A stretch of DNA of 64,000 bases from Frankia sp. AiPa1 (GTDB lineage: Bacteria > Actinomycetota > Actinomycetes > Frankiales > Frankiaceae). A program made the position numbers and the translations under genes. The notes under the pieces were generated by a model. That model was not told where the DNA came from. It worked only from the letters and a program-made list of their open reading frames with translations, and did no database searches. Of this stretch, positions 1-9,430 are shown in pieces (the stretch's first letter is position 1; each line of letters opens with the position of its first letter). Location of the stretch: contig NZ_JALKFZ020000184.1 in assembly GCF_023243075.1 (NCBI RefSeq), positions 1-64,000 on the forward strand. The letters run 5' to 3'.

Positions 1-60
1 GTCCCCCCCTGCGCCCCCCCCCCGCCCCGGCCGCGCCCCCCGCCGGCCCCCCCCCGGTTC
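1..60. repeat. Cluster of C homopolymer runs (7, 10, 6 and 9 bases)
   Basis: Four C runs lie inside the PKS frame, at about 3-9, 14-23, 36-41 and 47-55. They encode a Gly/Arg-rich stretch where a linker before the carrier domain would be expected. The frame stays open, but one base gained or lost in any run would shift it. Sequencing or assembly error is as likely as a true contingency tract. Confidence 0.6.
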
Positions 61-3000
61 CCGGGGCGCCGCGCCCCCCGGGGGCCGGCAGGCCGGGAAC
101 CGGCGGCCACAACACCAGCAGCCACAGCACCGGAGGGCAGCGGGCGTGGCCTCGGCAGCGCCGGGGCGAGTTCATTGCCGTTGGACCGCGTCGCGGGCAC
201 ATCCGCAGTTACCAGCGATCCCGCGACCCCTGTGCCCACGACCGGGGCGGGCGTCGCGCCCGCGGTCAGCGTGACCGTGGAGGTGAGCTGGCGCGGCGGG
301 CGCAGGCCGCTGGCAATGGGCGTGCCGTCGGCGGTGCGTACGTATGCTCCGTCGATCAGCCAGCCGGGCCGGCGGGGCACATCCGCCGCCGAGACGACGC
401 GGGCGTTCCGGCCGACGAACAGCGGGGCCGGGTCGACGTCAACGCCGGCGGCGGCGAGCTCCGCGACGGCGAGCAGCAGCCGGCGCACCCCGGACTCACC
501 GGGGACGTCGGTGGCGACCGCCCGGTGCGGCCGCGAGCCGAGGATCTTCCCGACCAGCCCGGACAGCACCCGCCCGGGTCCGGCCTCCACGAAGGTGCGC
601 ACGCCGGCGGCGTACATCGCCTCGATCTGCTCGACGAAACGCACGGGCGCCGCGACCTGGCCGGCCAGGGTCGCGCGGACCTCATCCGGTTCCGTCGGGT
701 ACGGCGAGGCGGTGGTGTTGGACCAGGCTGTCAGCCGCGGCGGGGAGATCGCGGTCTCGGCGAGCCGCGCCGCCAGCGTGTCAGCGGCGCCGGCTACGAC
801 GGGGCTGTGGAAGGCGCAGGCCACCGGGATCCGCTTGGCGGACAGGCCGGCACGCCCGAGGGCCTCGACGGCCTGGGCCAGTGCCGCCGTCGGGCCGGAG
901 ATGACGCTCTGGCGGGGCGAGTTGTGGTTGGCGACGACCACCCCGGCGTCTGGGCCGAGCTCGGCCAGAGCCTCGCGGACCCGTTCGATCGGGGCGGACA
1001 CGGCGGCCATGGCGCCGGGGTCGGCCCCGGCGGTGGCGAGGATCGCGCCGGCCCGGGCCTCGCTGAGCCCGATCAGCTCGGTGCGGTCGAGGGCACCCGC
1101 GGCGACCAGCGCGACGAGCTCCCCGTAGGAGTGTCCACCGACGTGGTCGGGCCGGATGCCCAGTCCGGTGAGCAGGTCGTGCACGGCGAGCCCACCGAGA
1201 CCCAGGGTGGGCTGGGCGGCCCGGGTGTCGGTGATCGCCGCGGCCTGGGCGTCGCGCGCCGCGCGGGTGAAGGCGGCCGGTGGGAACATCGTGTCAACCC
1301 ACCGCGGGGCGAGTTCGAGCACCTCGCGCAGCCGCGGGAACGCGACGAACAGGTCGGCGAGCATCCCGGTCCGCTGGCTGCCCTGGCCGGGGAACAGCAT
1401 CGCGGTCGCGCCCGGCCCCTCGCCGCCCGCATCCCGGACGAACAGGCCGGCCTTCGGATTCGGCGTGAACGCGCGGGCCGCCTCGATCGCGGCGGGCAGG
1501 GCGTCGAGGCCGTCGACGACGAAGGCGAGCTGCACCACACCGCCGCCGGAGCTGACGGTCCGGGCAAGGTCACGCAGCCGGAACGGCCGACCGGCCCCCT
1601 CGTTGGCGCTGACCAGCGCGGACAGGCGGTCCAGCGCCCGCCCGGCCGCGGTCCGGTCCGCGCCGCGGATCACGAACAGCTCCGCCGGCCACTGGTCGAG
1701 ACCGTGCGCGGGCTCTGGGCCACCGTCGTAGGCGGAGAGCACGACGTGGAAGTTCGTGCCGCCGAAGCCGAACGCGGACACGCCGGCGTGGCGCTGCGAG
1801 GCAGGCGCCGCCCACGGCTTCGCCGACTGGTCGAAGTAGAACGGGCTGGTCTCGGACTTCCAGTAGGCGTTGGGGGTCTCGAGGTGCAGCGTCGGGGGAC
1901 GCACCCCGGTCTCGAGCGACTTCGCAACCTTGATCAGGCCGGCCAGGCCCGCGGCGCACTTGGTATGCCCGATCTGTGACTTCACCGAGCCCACCGCGCA
2001 GGCACCGGGTTCGGCGCCGTTGTCGGTGAACATGTCGGTCAGGGTCGCGAGCTCGGTACGGTCGCCGACCACGGTGCCGGTGGCATGTGCCTCGAGCAGG
2101 CCGACGTCACGCGGGGAGATCCCGGCCCGGTCGTAGGCCCGTTCCAACGCCCGGACCTGGCCATCCTTGCGCGGCGCGGTCAGGCCCAGCGCCCGCCCGT
2201 CGGACGAGCCGGCGACCGCGCGGATCACGGCGTGGATGCGGTCGCCGTCGCGCTCGGCGTCGACGAGGCGCTTGAGCACGACGACCGCGACGCCTTCCCC
2301 AAGGCTGGTGCCGTCGGCGCCGGAGTCGAAGCTGCGGCAGCGCCCGTTCGGCGACAGGGCGTGCACCGAGGCGAACAGCAGGAAGTCATGCGCGCCGGCA
2401 TGGGTGTCCACGCCACCGGCCAGAACAAGGTCGGAGCTTCCGGCGACGAGCTCCTTCACGCCCGCGTCGAGCGCCGCCAGCGATGAGGCGCACGCGGCGT
2501 CGACGGTGAAGTTCACCCCGCCGAGATCGAGGCGGTTCGCGACCCTGCCGGCGATGACGTTCGCGAGCATGCCGGGGAAGGAGTCCTCGTCCAGCTCGGG
2601 CAGGAACGCCTCCAGCTCCGGCGGCAGCGCGCCGAGCAGCCCTGGCCACAGGGAGCGCATGCTGTAGGCGGCGGACAGGTCGGTGCCAGCCTCCGTGCCG
2701 AACACCACCGATGCCCGGGTCCGGTCGAACGGACGGCCGTCGCCGTGCCCCTTCTGGGCCGTGTCGTAGCCAGCGGCCCGCAGCGCCCGGGCGGAGGCCT
2801 CCAGAGCCAGCAGCTGGCTGGTCTCGATGCTGCGCAGCGCCCGCGGCGGGATGCCGTAGGCCAACGCGTCGAAGGGGATGCGCGGCAGGAACCCGCCCCA
2901 CTTGGACGGGGTGTGCCGTCCGGCGTCCTTCGTGACCGCGTCGGGGCGGTAGTAGATGCTCGGGTCCCAGCGCTCGGCTGGCACCTCGTGGATCGAGTCG

Positions 3001-5459
3001 ACCCCGGCGACGATGTTCGCCCAGTAGGCGTCCAGGTCCGGGGCGTCCGGGAAGATCGCCGACATGCCGACGATGGCGATGTCGAGCCCTCGTCCACCAT
3101 CACCGACCGGCGATGACGTGGCCGGTGCGGTCCGGGGCCGGGGAACCTGCCCATCCACCCCGACGGCGCCCAACCCGCCGGTGCCGCCCTTCCCGCCGGT
3201 GCCGCGCGTCCTGCCGGTGAGTCCAAGCTCCGCCGCACGTGCGGCCAGGGCCTCACCCGCCCGGCTCGTCACGTCCTCGTGCAGGTCAGCGACCGTCGTG
3301 CGCGCGGAGCGCAGCGCCGCGACCTGTCCGATCATGAACATGCCCTCTCGAACCTGCGTCTGTGGGTCGACCGTGACGACCTGGTCGCCGTCGCGGCGCA
3401 GGCCCTTGCTGGCCACCCGCAGCCGGCCGAGGTTCAGCGACTCCAGTTCCTGCCACACCTGCTGACGCGGGGCGCCGGCGGCGACCAGCTCACGCTTGCG
3501 GTCGAGGAAGGCGTGCACGAAGTCGGACTCGACGCACCGGGTGGCGTGCCCGGGGGAGGTCTCCAGCAGGACGGTGCGCTCGCAGTCGATCGCGGCCTGC
3601 TGGAAGCCCGCCAGGATGGCGCCCGAGGCGACGGACTCGTCGGTGAACAGGTAGGCGGTGCCCATCAGCACGCCGATGCGGGCGCCGCGGGCGGCCAGGG
3701 GGCCGGCCGCGGCCGCGACCATCGCCGCCGAGCGGGCATCGTGCACACCCCCGGCGAACAGAAGGTGCAGCTCGCCGAAGAAGTCGGGGCCGGCCGCCTC
3801 GGACTCGCCGTAGGCGAGCAGGCCGGAGATCTGCGCCTCCCACAGGGGAAAGCTCGCCCGCGGGCCGACATGCCCGCCGCACTCACGGCCCTCGAAGATG
3901 AACTTGCGGGCGCCGTCGGCGAGGAACCGGCCGAGCAGTCCCGGCGAGGGCACGTGCAGGAACGTGTCGATGCCCGCGGCCTCCAGCGGAGCCGCCTGGG
4001 AGGGGCGCCCGCCGGCGATGATCGCGCACGGGGGACGGAACTCCCGGACGGCCTCCAGCTGGGCGGCCCGCAGCTCGGCCGGGGCGAACCCGAGGATGCC
4101 CACGCCCCACGGCGCGTCGCCGAGCAGCTCGGCGGTCCGGGCCAGCAGCTCGCGGGTGGCCGGCCCGCTCATCAGGGCGAGCGCGAGGAACGGCAGGCCG
4201 CCGCCGGCGGCCACCGCCCGGGCGAACTCGGCGGTGTCGCTGACCCGGGTCATCGGCCCCTGGACGACCGGGTAGCGCAGACGCCGCGCGGCGGCGAACG
4301 GCGAGCCGGCGTCGAGCGGACGCACCTGCTCGGCGGCGCTCAGGCCGTCCCGGATCGCCTGACGCACCGCGCGTACCACTGCGCCAGCGTGATGGTATCG
4401 GTCGGCGAGGCCAGCGGCGAAGGCGCCGTCCTGGCCGACCGGGAGGAACTGTTCGGCCAGGTCGCGAGCACCAAGCCGGGCCGCGACCGCCGCTGCCTGC
4501 GCCTGCGCGGCACGCGCCGCGGCCGCACCGGCCTCGCCACCGTGGTCGGCCCCGGCATCGGTGCTGACGGCGGGAGTCACCGCCAGCGCGCCGTCCGAGG
4601 CGATCTCGCCGCCGGTGTCCCGCAGGTCCGCCGGCGGGCCACCCGCGGTGACCAGCGCGGCGATGGGCAGGTCCGGGCGGGTGTAGAGCCGGTGGCCGCC
4701 GTGCAGAACGGTCTCGCTGCCGTCCATCGCCCGGATCGCGGCCGCCACCCGCTCGGGCAGCTCCATCTCCCGGACGAGGGCAAGCTGGGCGTCGAGCACG
4801 ACGCCCGCCGCACCACCGGCGACCGCGGCCGCCGCGGTCGCGAGGCCGATCCCGCCAGCCGCGAACACCGGCACGGTCCGCCCGGCGGTGGCGCTCGGAC
4901 CGTCGTCGGCGAGCAGGTGCTGCAGCAGCGTGAACGTGGTCAGATCGCCGACGGCACCACCGGACTCGTTGCCCCGCGCGAGCAGGCCGTCGGCGCCCGC
5001 CGCGAGGGCGGCCTCGGCGGCGGCCACCGAGGTGACCTCGACCCACACCCGACGGCCGGCCCGGGTCAGCTCGGCGACCGACCATCCCGGTGCCGGCCGT
5101 ACGGTCGCGAGCACGACCAGGTCCACCGCATCCGGCAGCTCCTCGGGCGACAGCAGCTCCGCGGAGAATTCCTGCTCGGACGACGCCCGCTCGGATGGGG
5201 ACGGCCAGCCGGCGCCGATCCGGACGCCGAAGCCGCCCGGTGTCCAACGGGCGGTGTCCCGCAGGGCCCGGCGCGCGACCGACGCCGAACGTCCCAGGTC
5301 AAGCACGCCGCGCCCGCCCGCCCGCGCGACGGCCGCGACAAGGGCCGGCACAGGCTGAGCAAAAGGCGTAATGACGACGACCAGCTCGGACGCGGCAAGC
5401 GGATCGGAGAAGTCGCGATCATTCGGAGGTGCGGTGGACGGCGGGACGGCAGTAGTCAT
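1..5459 (-). CDS. Type I PKS/PUFA-synthase-like protein: two PfaD-like barrels, KS, AT (3' end outside window)
   Basis: A frame open from ATG 5459 to the window edge gives at least 1,819 residues. The first ~330 residues and a second block around 350-650 both look like nitronate-monooxygenase/PfaD FMN barrels. The second block carries EGRECGGHVGPR, with the histidine at 530. A ketosynthase starts near 793 (DIAIVGMSAIFPD), with active-site Cys990 in VDAACASSL, then EAHATGT and SVKSQIGHTK. An acyltransferase follows, with FPGQGSQ and GHSYGE (Ser1444). ACP and later domains must lie to the left. Known PfaA/HglE-type synthases make long-chain or glycolipid acyl chains, so a similar secondary lipid is inferred. 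PfaD-like barrels act as enoyl reductases in those systems. Two LuxR-type regulators lie upstream. The last ~30 codons turn Gly/Arg-rich because of poly-C runs, so that end is doubtful. Confidence 0.88.
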   Translation of the reverse strand, partial: MTTAVPPSTAPPNDRDFSDPLAASELVVVITPFAQPVPALVAAVARAGGRGVLDLGRSASVARRALRDTARWTPGGFGVRIGAGWPSPSERASSEQEFSAELLSPEELPDAVDLVVLATVRPAPGWSVAELTRAGRRVWVEVTSVAAAEAALAAGADGLLARGNESGGAVGDLTTFTLLQHLLADDGPSATAGRTVPVFAAGGIGLATAAAAVAGGAAGVVLDAQLALVREMELPERVAAAIRAMDGSETVLHGGHRLYTRPDLPIAALVTAGGPPADLRDTGGEIASDGALAVTPAVSTDAGADHGGEAGAAAARAAQAQAAAVAARLGARDLAEQFLPVGQDGAFAAGLADRYHHAGAVVRAVRQAIRDGLSAAEQVRPLDAGSPFAAARRLRYPVVQGPMTRVSDTAEFARAVAAGGGLPFLALALMSGPATRELLARTAELLGDAPWGVGILGFAPAELRAAQLEAVREFRPPCAIIAGGRPSQAAPLEAAGIDTFLHVPSPGLLGRFLADGARKFIFEGRECGGHVGPRASFPLWEAQISGLLAYGESEAAGPDFFGELHLLFAGGVHDARSAAMVAAAAGPLAARGARIGVLMGTAYLFTDESVASGAILAGFQQAAIDCERTVLLETSPGHATRCVESDFVHAFLDRKRELVAAGAPRQQVWQELESLNLGRLRVASKGLRRDGDQVVTVDPQTQVREGMFMIGQVAALRSARTTVADLHEDVTSRAGEALAARAAELGLTGRTRGTGGKGGTGGLGAVGVDGQVPRPRTAPATSSPVGDGGRGLDIAIVGMSAIFPDAPDLDAYWANIVAGVDSIHEVPAERWDPSIYYRPDAVTKDAGRHTPSKWGGFLPRIPFDALAYGIPPRALRSIETSQLLALEASARALRAAGYDTAQKGHGDGRPFDRTRASVVFGTEAGTDLSAAYSMRSLWPGLLGALPPELEAFLPELDEDSFPGMLANVIAGRVANRLDLGGVNFTVDAACASSLAALDAGVKELVAGSSDLVLAGGVDTHAGAHDFLLFASVHALSPNGRCRSFDSGADGTSLGEGVAVVVLKRLVDAERDGDRIHAVIRAVAGSSDGRALGLTAPRKDGQVRALERAYDRAGISPRDVGLLEAHATGTVVGDRTELATLTDMFTDNGAEPGACAVGSVKSQIGHTKCAAGLAGLIKVAKSLETGVRPPTLHLETPNAYWKSETSPFYFDQSAKPWAAPASQRHAGVSAFGFGGTNFHVVLSAYDGGPEPAHGLDQWPAELFVIRGADRTAAGRALDRLSALVSANEGAGRPFRLRDLARTVSSGGGVVQLAFVVDGLDALPAAIEAARAFTPNPKAGLFVRDAGGEGPGATAMLFPGQGSQRTGMLADLFVAFPRLREVLELAPRWVDTMFPPAAFTRAARDAQAAAITDTRAAQPTLGLGGLAVHDLLTGLGIRPDHVGGHSYGELVALVAAGALDRTELIGLSEARAGAILATAGADPGAMAAVSAPIERVREALAELGPDAGVVVANHNSPRQSVISGPTAALAQAVEALGRAGLSAKRIPVACAFHSPVVAGAADTLAARLAETAISPPRLTAWSNTTASPYPTEPDEVRATLAGQVAAPVRFVEQIEAMYAAGVRTFVEAGPGRVLSGLVGKILGSRPHRAVATDVPGESGVRRLLLAVAELAAAGVDVDPAPLFVGRNARVVSAADVPRRPGWLIDGAYVRTADGTPIASGLRPPRQLTSTVTLTAGATPAPVVGTGVAGSLVTADVPATRSNGNELAPALPRPRPLPSGAVAAGVVAAGSRPAGPRGARRPGNRGGAGGGRGRGGGGAQGG

Positions 5460-5596
5460 CGGCAGGTCCTCCTGGCGGGTCGTGACCGGGGGCACAGCGA
5501 AGGGGGTGAGGTACTAGTCCGGTTCAGGGCATCGGCCACGCCGTGCTGCGGCCCCCTGCTCGCCCATCCTTCCCGGCTCACCCGTCCAGCACATAG

Positions 5597-5681
5597 CCAG
5601 ATCCAGGACAACCAGATCCAGGACAATGGAAACACCCACCTTGCCAACGCGCAATGAAAACACCCATCTCGCCAACGCGAT
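5597..5681. repeat. Two adjacent imperfect tandem repeats upstream of the PKS gene
   Basis: The 15-bp unit CCAGATCCAGGACAA occurs twice in tandem (5597-5611 and 5612-5626). It is followed at once by two copies of a ~27-bp unit containing AAACACCCA and GCCAACGCG (5627-5654 and 5655-5681). They lie 140-220 bp before the PKS start codon, where regulator sites could be, but no known motif is recognised. Confidence 0.7.
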
Positions 5682-6139
5682 GGACACGTTTCGAAGGACG
5701 AGATCGCCCACCTCGTCGATGACCTCCTGGCCGGAGCCGCTGGGCGACAGACGTCCCGGGGAAGCTGCATGTACTGAAGTACGCGGAAAACGCACCGACC
5801 CCCAAGGAACTCTCGTAGAACTGACACGCCGAGCCCGGCAGAGCTCCGCACGCTTAGCCGTCGCGACATCGCAGGCGTGCGCGATACTAGTCCGCCCCGC
5901 GCGGCGCACCTGCACGGTGGCGGGTGATGGTTGCTGACCGGAGTCGCCGAGGCAGCCAGGTGGGAAACAGCAGGTGATGGCCGTCCGACATCGCCCGCGA
6001 TGTCACCGGCCGGGATTGTCCGCCACCGCTCGCACTGCGCTACGGGGCGACTGCGGCGCTACCGTCGGAGTCGGCGGGTTCAGATAATCGAGGCAGACCG
6101 GCCGCAGCCACGTGATCCATATACACCAATTATTTCGAC

Positions 6140-6166
6140 TCGATACCGACGAGTATTTCGTATCGA
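6140..6166. promoter_or_regulatory. AT-rich island with TCGATAC/GTATCGA dyad
   Basis: TCGATAC (6140-6146) and GTATCGA (6160-6166) form an inverted repeat with a 13-base spacer. The surrounding ~100 bases are far more AT-rich than the rest of the region. This suggests a protein-binding or promoter site. The target gene is unclear; the nearest is the PKS 700 bp away. Confidence 0.35.
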
Positions 6167-6999
6167 ACTCCACAGCACTGCGTTTCTCATTTCCAGCCGC
6201 CATACCGAGGTCAGTGGAAAACGTCTGGAACATAGCGGCCCGGCCAGGACGGAACTACGGTCACAAAGCCGCCCGAAGGGTGACCGCACTACCGGCGGCG
6301 GGTCAGTAGCCGGGGCGATATGGCCCGAGCCGGTGGCACCGAACGGGCGCGGCACGACCAACCTAGCCACGGCGCGCCATCGATCGCAAGCCGGCATGAC
6401 GAGCATGTCAGGCGCGGATCGGTGCGCATCTGCTCGAACCGGGCAGCCTGCGCCCCGCCACCCCTGACACAATCCGCGTACCACCCATATAGGGGCAATG
6501 CGGCGATTCGCCGGATTTTCGGGAGTACTACCCGACGCGCAGGCCATACAGGCGGACGCGGCCACCCTCCAACCCGTCGGGAGTTGGGCGAAACGTCGGA
6601 GATATGACTTATGAGCATGCCAACAGTCCGGCCAGGTGGCAGGGCGGCAGGGCCAACCAGAGGTCCAATGTGGTGGGGTGATTTTCACGCCCTCCCCAAA
6701 GGGGAGCTCTCGACCCGAGAAATCTGCACGCGACGTACCCGACCGGGCGCTCAACCACCACCGGACGGGTCGGGACCGCTCTGCGGCCACCTGGCCGGAC
6801 CACTCACCGTGATCAGGTCGCCGCGCCGCGCCAGGCCCCGCCCTCCTGGCACGCACGGCGGGTTGGCCGCGTCTCGTGGGAATGGTGCCATCGCGGGAGT
6901 CGCCCGGTGGGAGTCGTCGGGTGGGAACGGCCGCACGGTGAAGAGGCCGCACGGTGGAGAGGCCGCCGGCGGGGAGGGGCGGCACCACGGGAGCATCGC

Positions 7000-7036
7000 G
7001 TGATCCCGATCGTGATCCCGATCGTGATCCCGATCG
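7000..7036. repeat. Triple 12-bp repeat CGTGATCCCGAT
   Basis: Three head-to-tail copies of CGTGATCCCGAT lie in the gene-free region. Each copy carries two GATC-type dyads. No coding role is seen. Confidence 0.7.
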
Positions 7037-7631
7037 CGGGCGGCCCGGCCAGGTCGCCGGCCGCCCGCGATCGGCGAGCTGCGTGCGGGCGTGTGCCGCG
7101 CGGACGTGACGTCCGGGGGCACATCGCCCGTGTGGGCGGTATCCGGGGACGCGGCATTCGGGCGGGCGACCGTCCAGCGCGGGTGAGGTCACCGCGACCA
7201 GGAGCGGGCTGCACCTGTCCCGGTGGGTGCGCGGCCCGGATGAACGTATGACTGAGATACGTATAGCCCAAATGACGCATGGCTCGGATGGTGCTGGGCC
7301 CGCGGGCGCGGGCCAGATCGGGCCTGGCCCGGTTGCCGGCCGGCGATGACGAGGTGGGGCACCGCACGGTGCCGCGCCGCAGACCTCGCGGTGTCGGGCA
7401 GGGGCGTCGCCGCGCCGCGGCGCGGTCGCGGACTCACCCACGGGAGGGCGGCTCGCCGGCCAGAACGTCAGACGCGTCAGTACCTCGGGCCGTCGGAGCG
7501 CCAGAACATCACCGCTGTCCGAACGACGGGGCTGCCTGAGGATCAGGCCGCCAGGTAACCAGACCCTCCGGAGAGCAGGCCAAACCCTGGCCTGGCCGTT
7601 CGCCCGATCGTCCCTCGGGCCGTCGCGACTG

Positions 7632-8768
7632 TCACGGCCTGGGCGGGCTGGGCGGTGCGAACGCGCTGGTCTCCCGCTGCCAGGCGATGGCCAACTGGGT
7701 GCGGTTCGTGCATCCCGTCGCGACCAGCGCATGGGTGAGGTGGTGCTTGACCGTGTCGATGCTGATACACAGCGCCTCGGCGACCTGACGGTTCGACCGA
7801 CCCTCGGCGACCAGCCGCACGACGTCCCGCTCACGCGCCGACAGCCGTCCCGCGACCGAGGGACCCGGGTCGGTGCGGATGTAGAACCGCAGCAGGTTGC
7901 CCAGATGCCGCCCGAGCACGGCACCGACAGCACGGTCACGCGGGCCGAACGCGCCGGGCCGCGAATCGAGCAGGGAGATCAGCGCACCGACGTTGGACGG
8001 GCCGAACAGGCGGACCAGTAGTTTCGCGTGGATCCCGTGGGCACGCAGGAAGCGTTCCAGGCGCATCCGCACCTCAGGGCGCTCCGGGACGCCGAGGTCG
8101 TCCAGGGTGGCGAGCCCCCGCTCGCGGACCGAACGCAGGCTCTCCGGGTTGCTCAGCGCCTCAAGTTCCCGGTAACGCTCCATGTAGGGGCCGGCGAGGC
8201 GTAGGGCGAGACCACGCCCGGTGGGCCGGGCATCCTGGAAGGCGGTCTCGATGGAGGAGCCGAGGAAGAACGCCGAGTGCCGGTAGCCGAGATGGCGAGC
8301 CATCCCGTCCAGCGCGAGCTCACGGAACGACGCGAGCGAGGAGGCACGCTCACAGTCCTCGACGACCCGCAGGATGCCGCGCAGTTCCGCGGCGCCGAGT
8401 GCCAGGTCACGGGGCATGGGAGCGCCTGCCCGACCGGCCACCGCGGCGGGGCGGGCCGGGGCGGCAGCGGCGGTCCGGGCGCCGATCGTGGGAGCTTCGC
8501 CCCGGCCCAAAGGGGCCCCTGACAGTGGCGTGGCGGCCCGGGTGTGAGACAGTGGTCGCGCGGCGGCACCTCCCGTACCCGTGGCCGGAGCGGGATGCCG
8601 TGGTGCAGCGGATCGGTGTGGTGAACTCGGCGGGCTCGCCGGGGCGTGCCTCACCATTCGTCCCACGACGCCGTGCTCAGTTGATGTGTCCACGGTCACG
8701 CCGATTCGCGGCCGGTGGGGTAGGTCCTCACCGATAGCATCAGTCGGGCGGGGGACTCGGTCGGTCAC
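7632..8768 (-). CDS. LuxR-family transcriptional regulator
   Basis: 378 residues from GTG 8768. Residues 1-125 are Pro/Ala-rich and probably disordered. Residues ~130-300 form a single sensor-like domain without a clear family signature. Residues ~307-363 are a LuxR/GerE helix-turn-helix, with LSARERDVVRLVAEG, SNRQVAEALCIS and DTVKHHL. It has neither a receiver domain nor an ATPase. It lies 2.2 kb upstream of the PKS on the same strand and is a candidate pathway regulator; that link is inference. A later start inside the Pro/Ala-rich part is possible. Confidence 0.85.
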   Translation of the reverse strand: MTDRVPRPTDAIGEDLPHRPRIGVTVDTSTEHGVVGRMVRHAPASPPSSPHRSAAPRHPAPATGTGGAAARPLSHTRAATPLSGAPLGRGEAPTIGARTAAAAPARPAAVAGRAGAPMPRDLALGAAELRGILRVVEDCERASSLASFRELALDGMARHLGYRHSAFFLGSSIETAFQDARPTGRGLALRLAGPYMERYRELEALSNPESLRSVRERGLATLDDLGVPERPEVRMRLERFLRAHGIHAKLLVRLFGPSNVGALISLLDSRPGAFGPRDRAVGAVLGRHLGNLLRFYIRTDPGPSVAGRLSARERDVVRLVAEGRSNRQVAEALCISIDTVKHHLTHALVATGCTNRTQLAIAWQRETSAFAPPSPPRP

Positions 8769-9430
8769 GCGTGCCTCCGGGGGTCATACTCAGATTCACA
8801 ACCGGGCGGCGCCCAGTGGCGGCTACGTCACCGGGTGGATTTCCGGTGAAGATGGACATGTTAGGCAAGCGTAGGGCCCGCCTACCTTGCTACGCCAGCG
8901 CTCACCCGCGCCCCTCGGTCCTCATCTGTCCAAACCCACCACTCAGGTGGGAGAAACACGCCCCCAACCGGCCATGTCTTGTCTGGCTTACGTCGCGGGC
9001 CTCGTGGACCACTCATTTGAGTGACGCTCGACTCTTTCACCCCCATCTCCATCGGGCTACCTCCGTAGAGGCACGGGCGCCTGCCGTGATCGTCGCGTGG
9101 CCCCGCCGGGGGCCATCGATCCATGCCCGCACGGGCCGACACTCAGCTCCCAGTGCACGCCGGTACTCCCTCATCGTCCGGCCACCCTCCACGAAGGGTG
9201 ATGCTTCGTTCTCGGCACGTCAAAGAGCATGCGCCATTGTCACTCAGGGAACACTTTTCATGGACCAATAGTGATCGCCAGGTGCCTTCCGGAGCTTTTC
9301 TGGGGAGCGCCTGGTCCACGCCGCGGACGCGCCGGATCCGGATCGACCGACGCGGCCACGCGCCACCGATTCCCTCTCCGGCCGAGCGGACGATCCCGCC
9401 ACCGCGTCGGGATGAACGAGGTGAACCCTG
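8769..9430. other. Divergent intergenic region with several short hairpins
   Basis: No gene is recognised. Small perfect inverted repeats are visible: CCCACC/GGTGGG (8935-8951), CACTCA-TT-TGAGTG (9010-9023) and CACCCT/AGGGTG (9183-9200). They may be operator or attenuator structures for the divergent genes on either side. No strong -35/-10 pair was assigned. Confidence 0.45.

Larger units (their letters stand above)
5460..7631. other. 2.2 kb gene-free region between PKS and LuxR gene
   Basis: No frame here shows a recognisable protein family, and the open frames have the composition of non-coding GC-rich DNA. It holds two sets of short tandem repeats just upstream of the PKS start (5597-5681), an AT-rich island near 6110-6210 with a dyad, and a 12-bp triple repeat near 7000. 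It probably contains the PKS promoter and the 3' region of the LuxR gene. Much of it has no visible role. Confidence 0.6.

Noticed and set aside
3279-5657. A long open frame on the plus strand over the PKS
   Set aside because: It is antisense to a frame with intact PfaD, KS and AT motifs, is Arg/Gly/Gln-rich and resembles no protein. High GC keeps antisense frames open.
6080-7939. A 619-codon minus-strand frame through the PKS-LuxR gap
   Set aside because: It runs through the LuxR gene in another frame and then through non-coding DNA with no family match.
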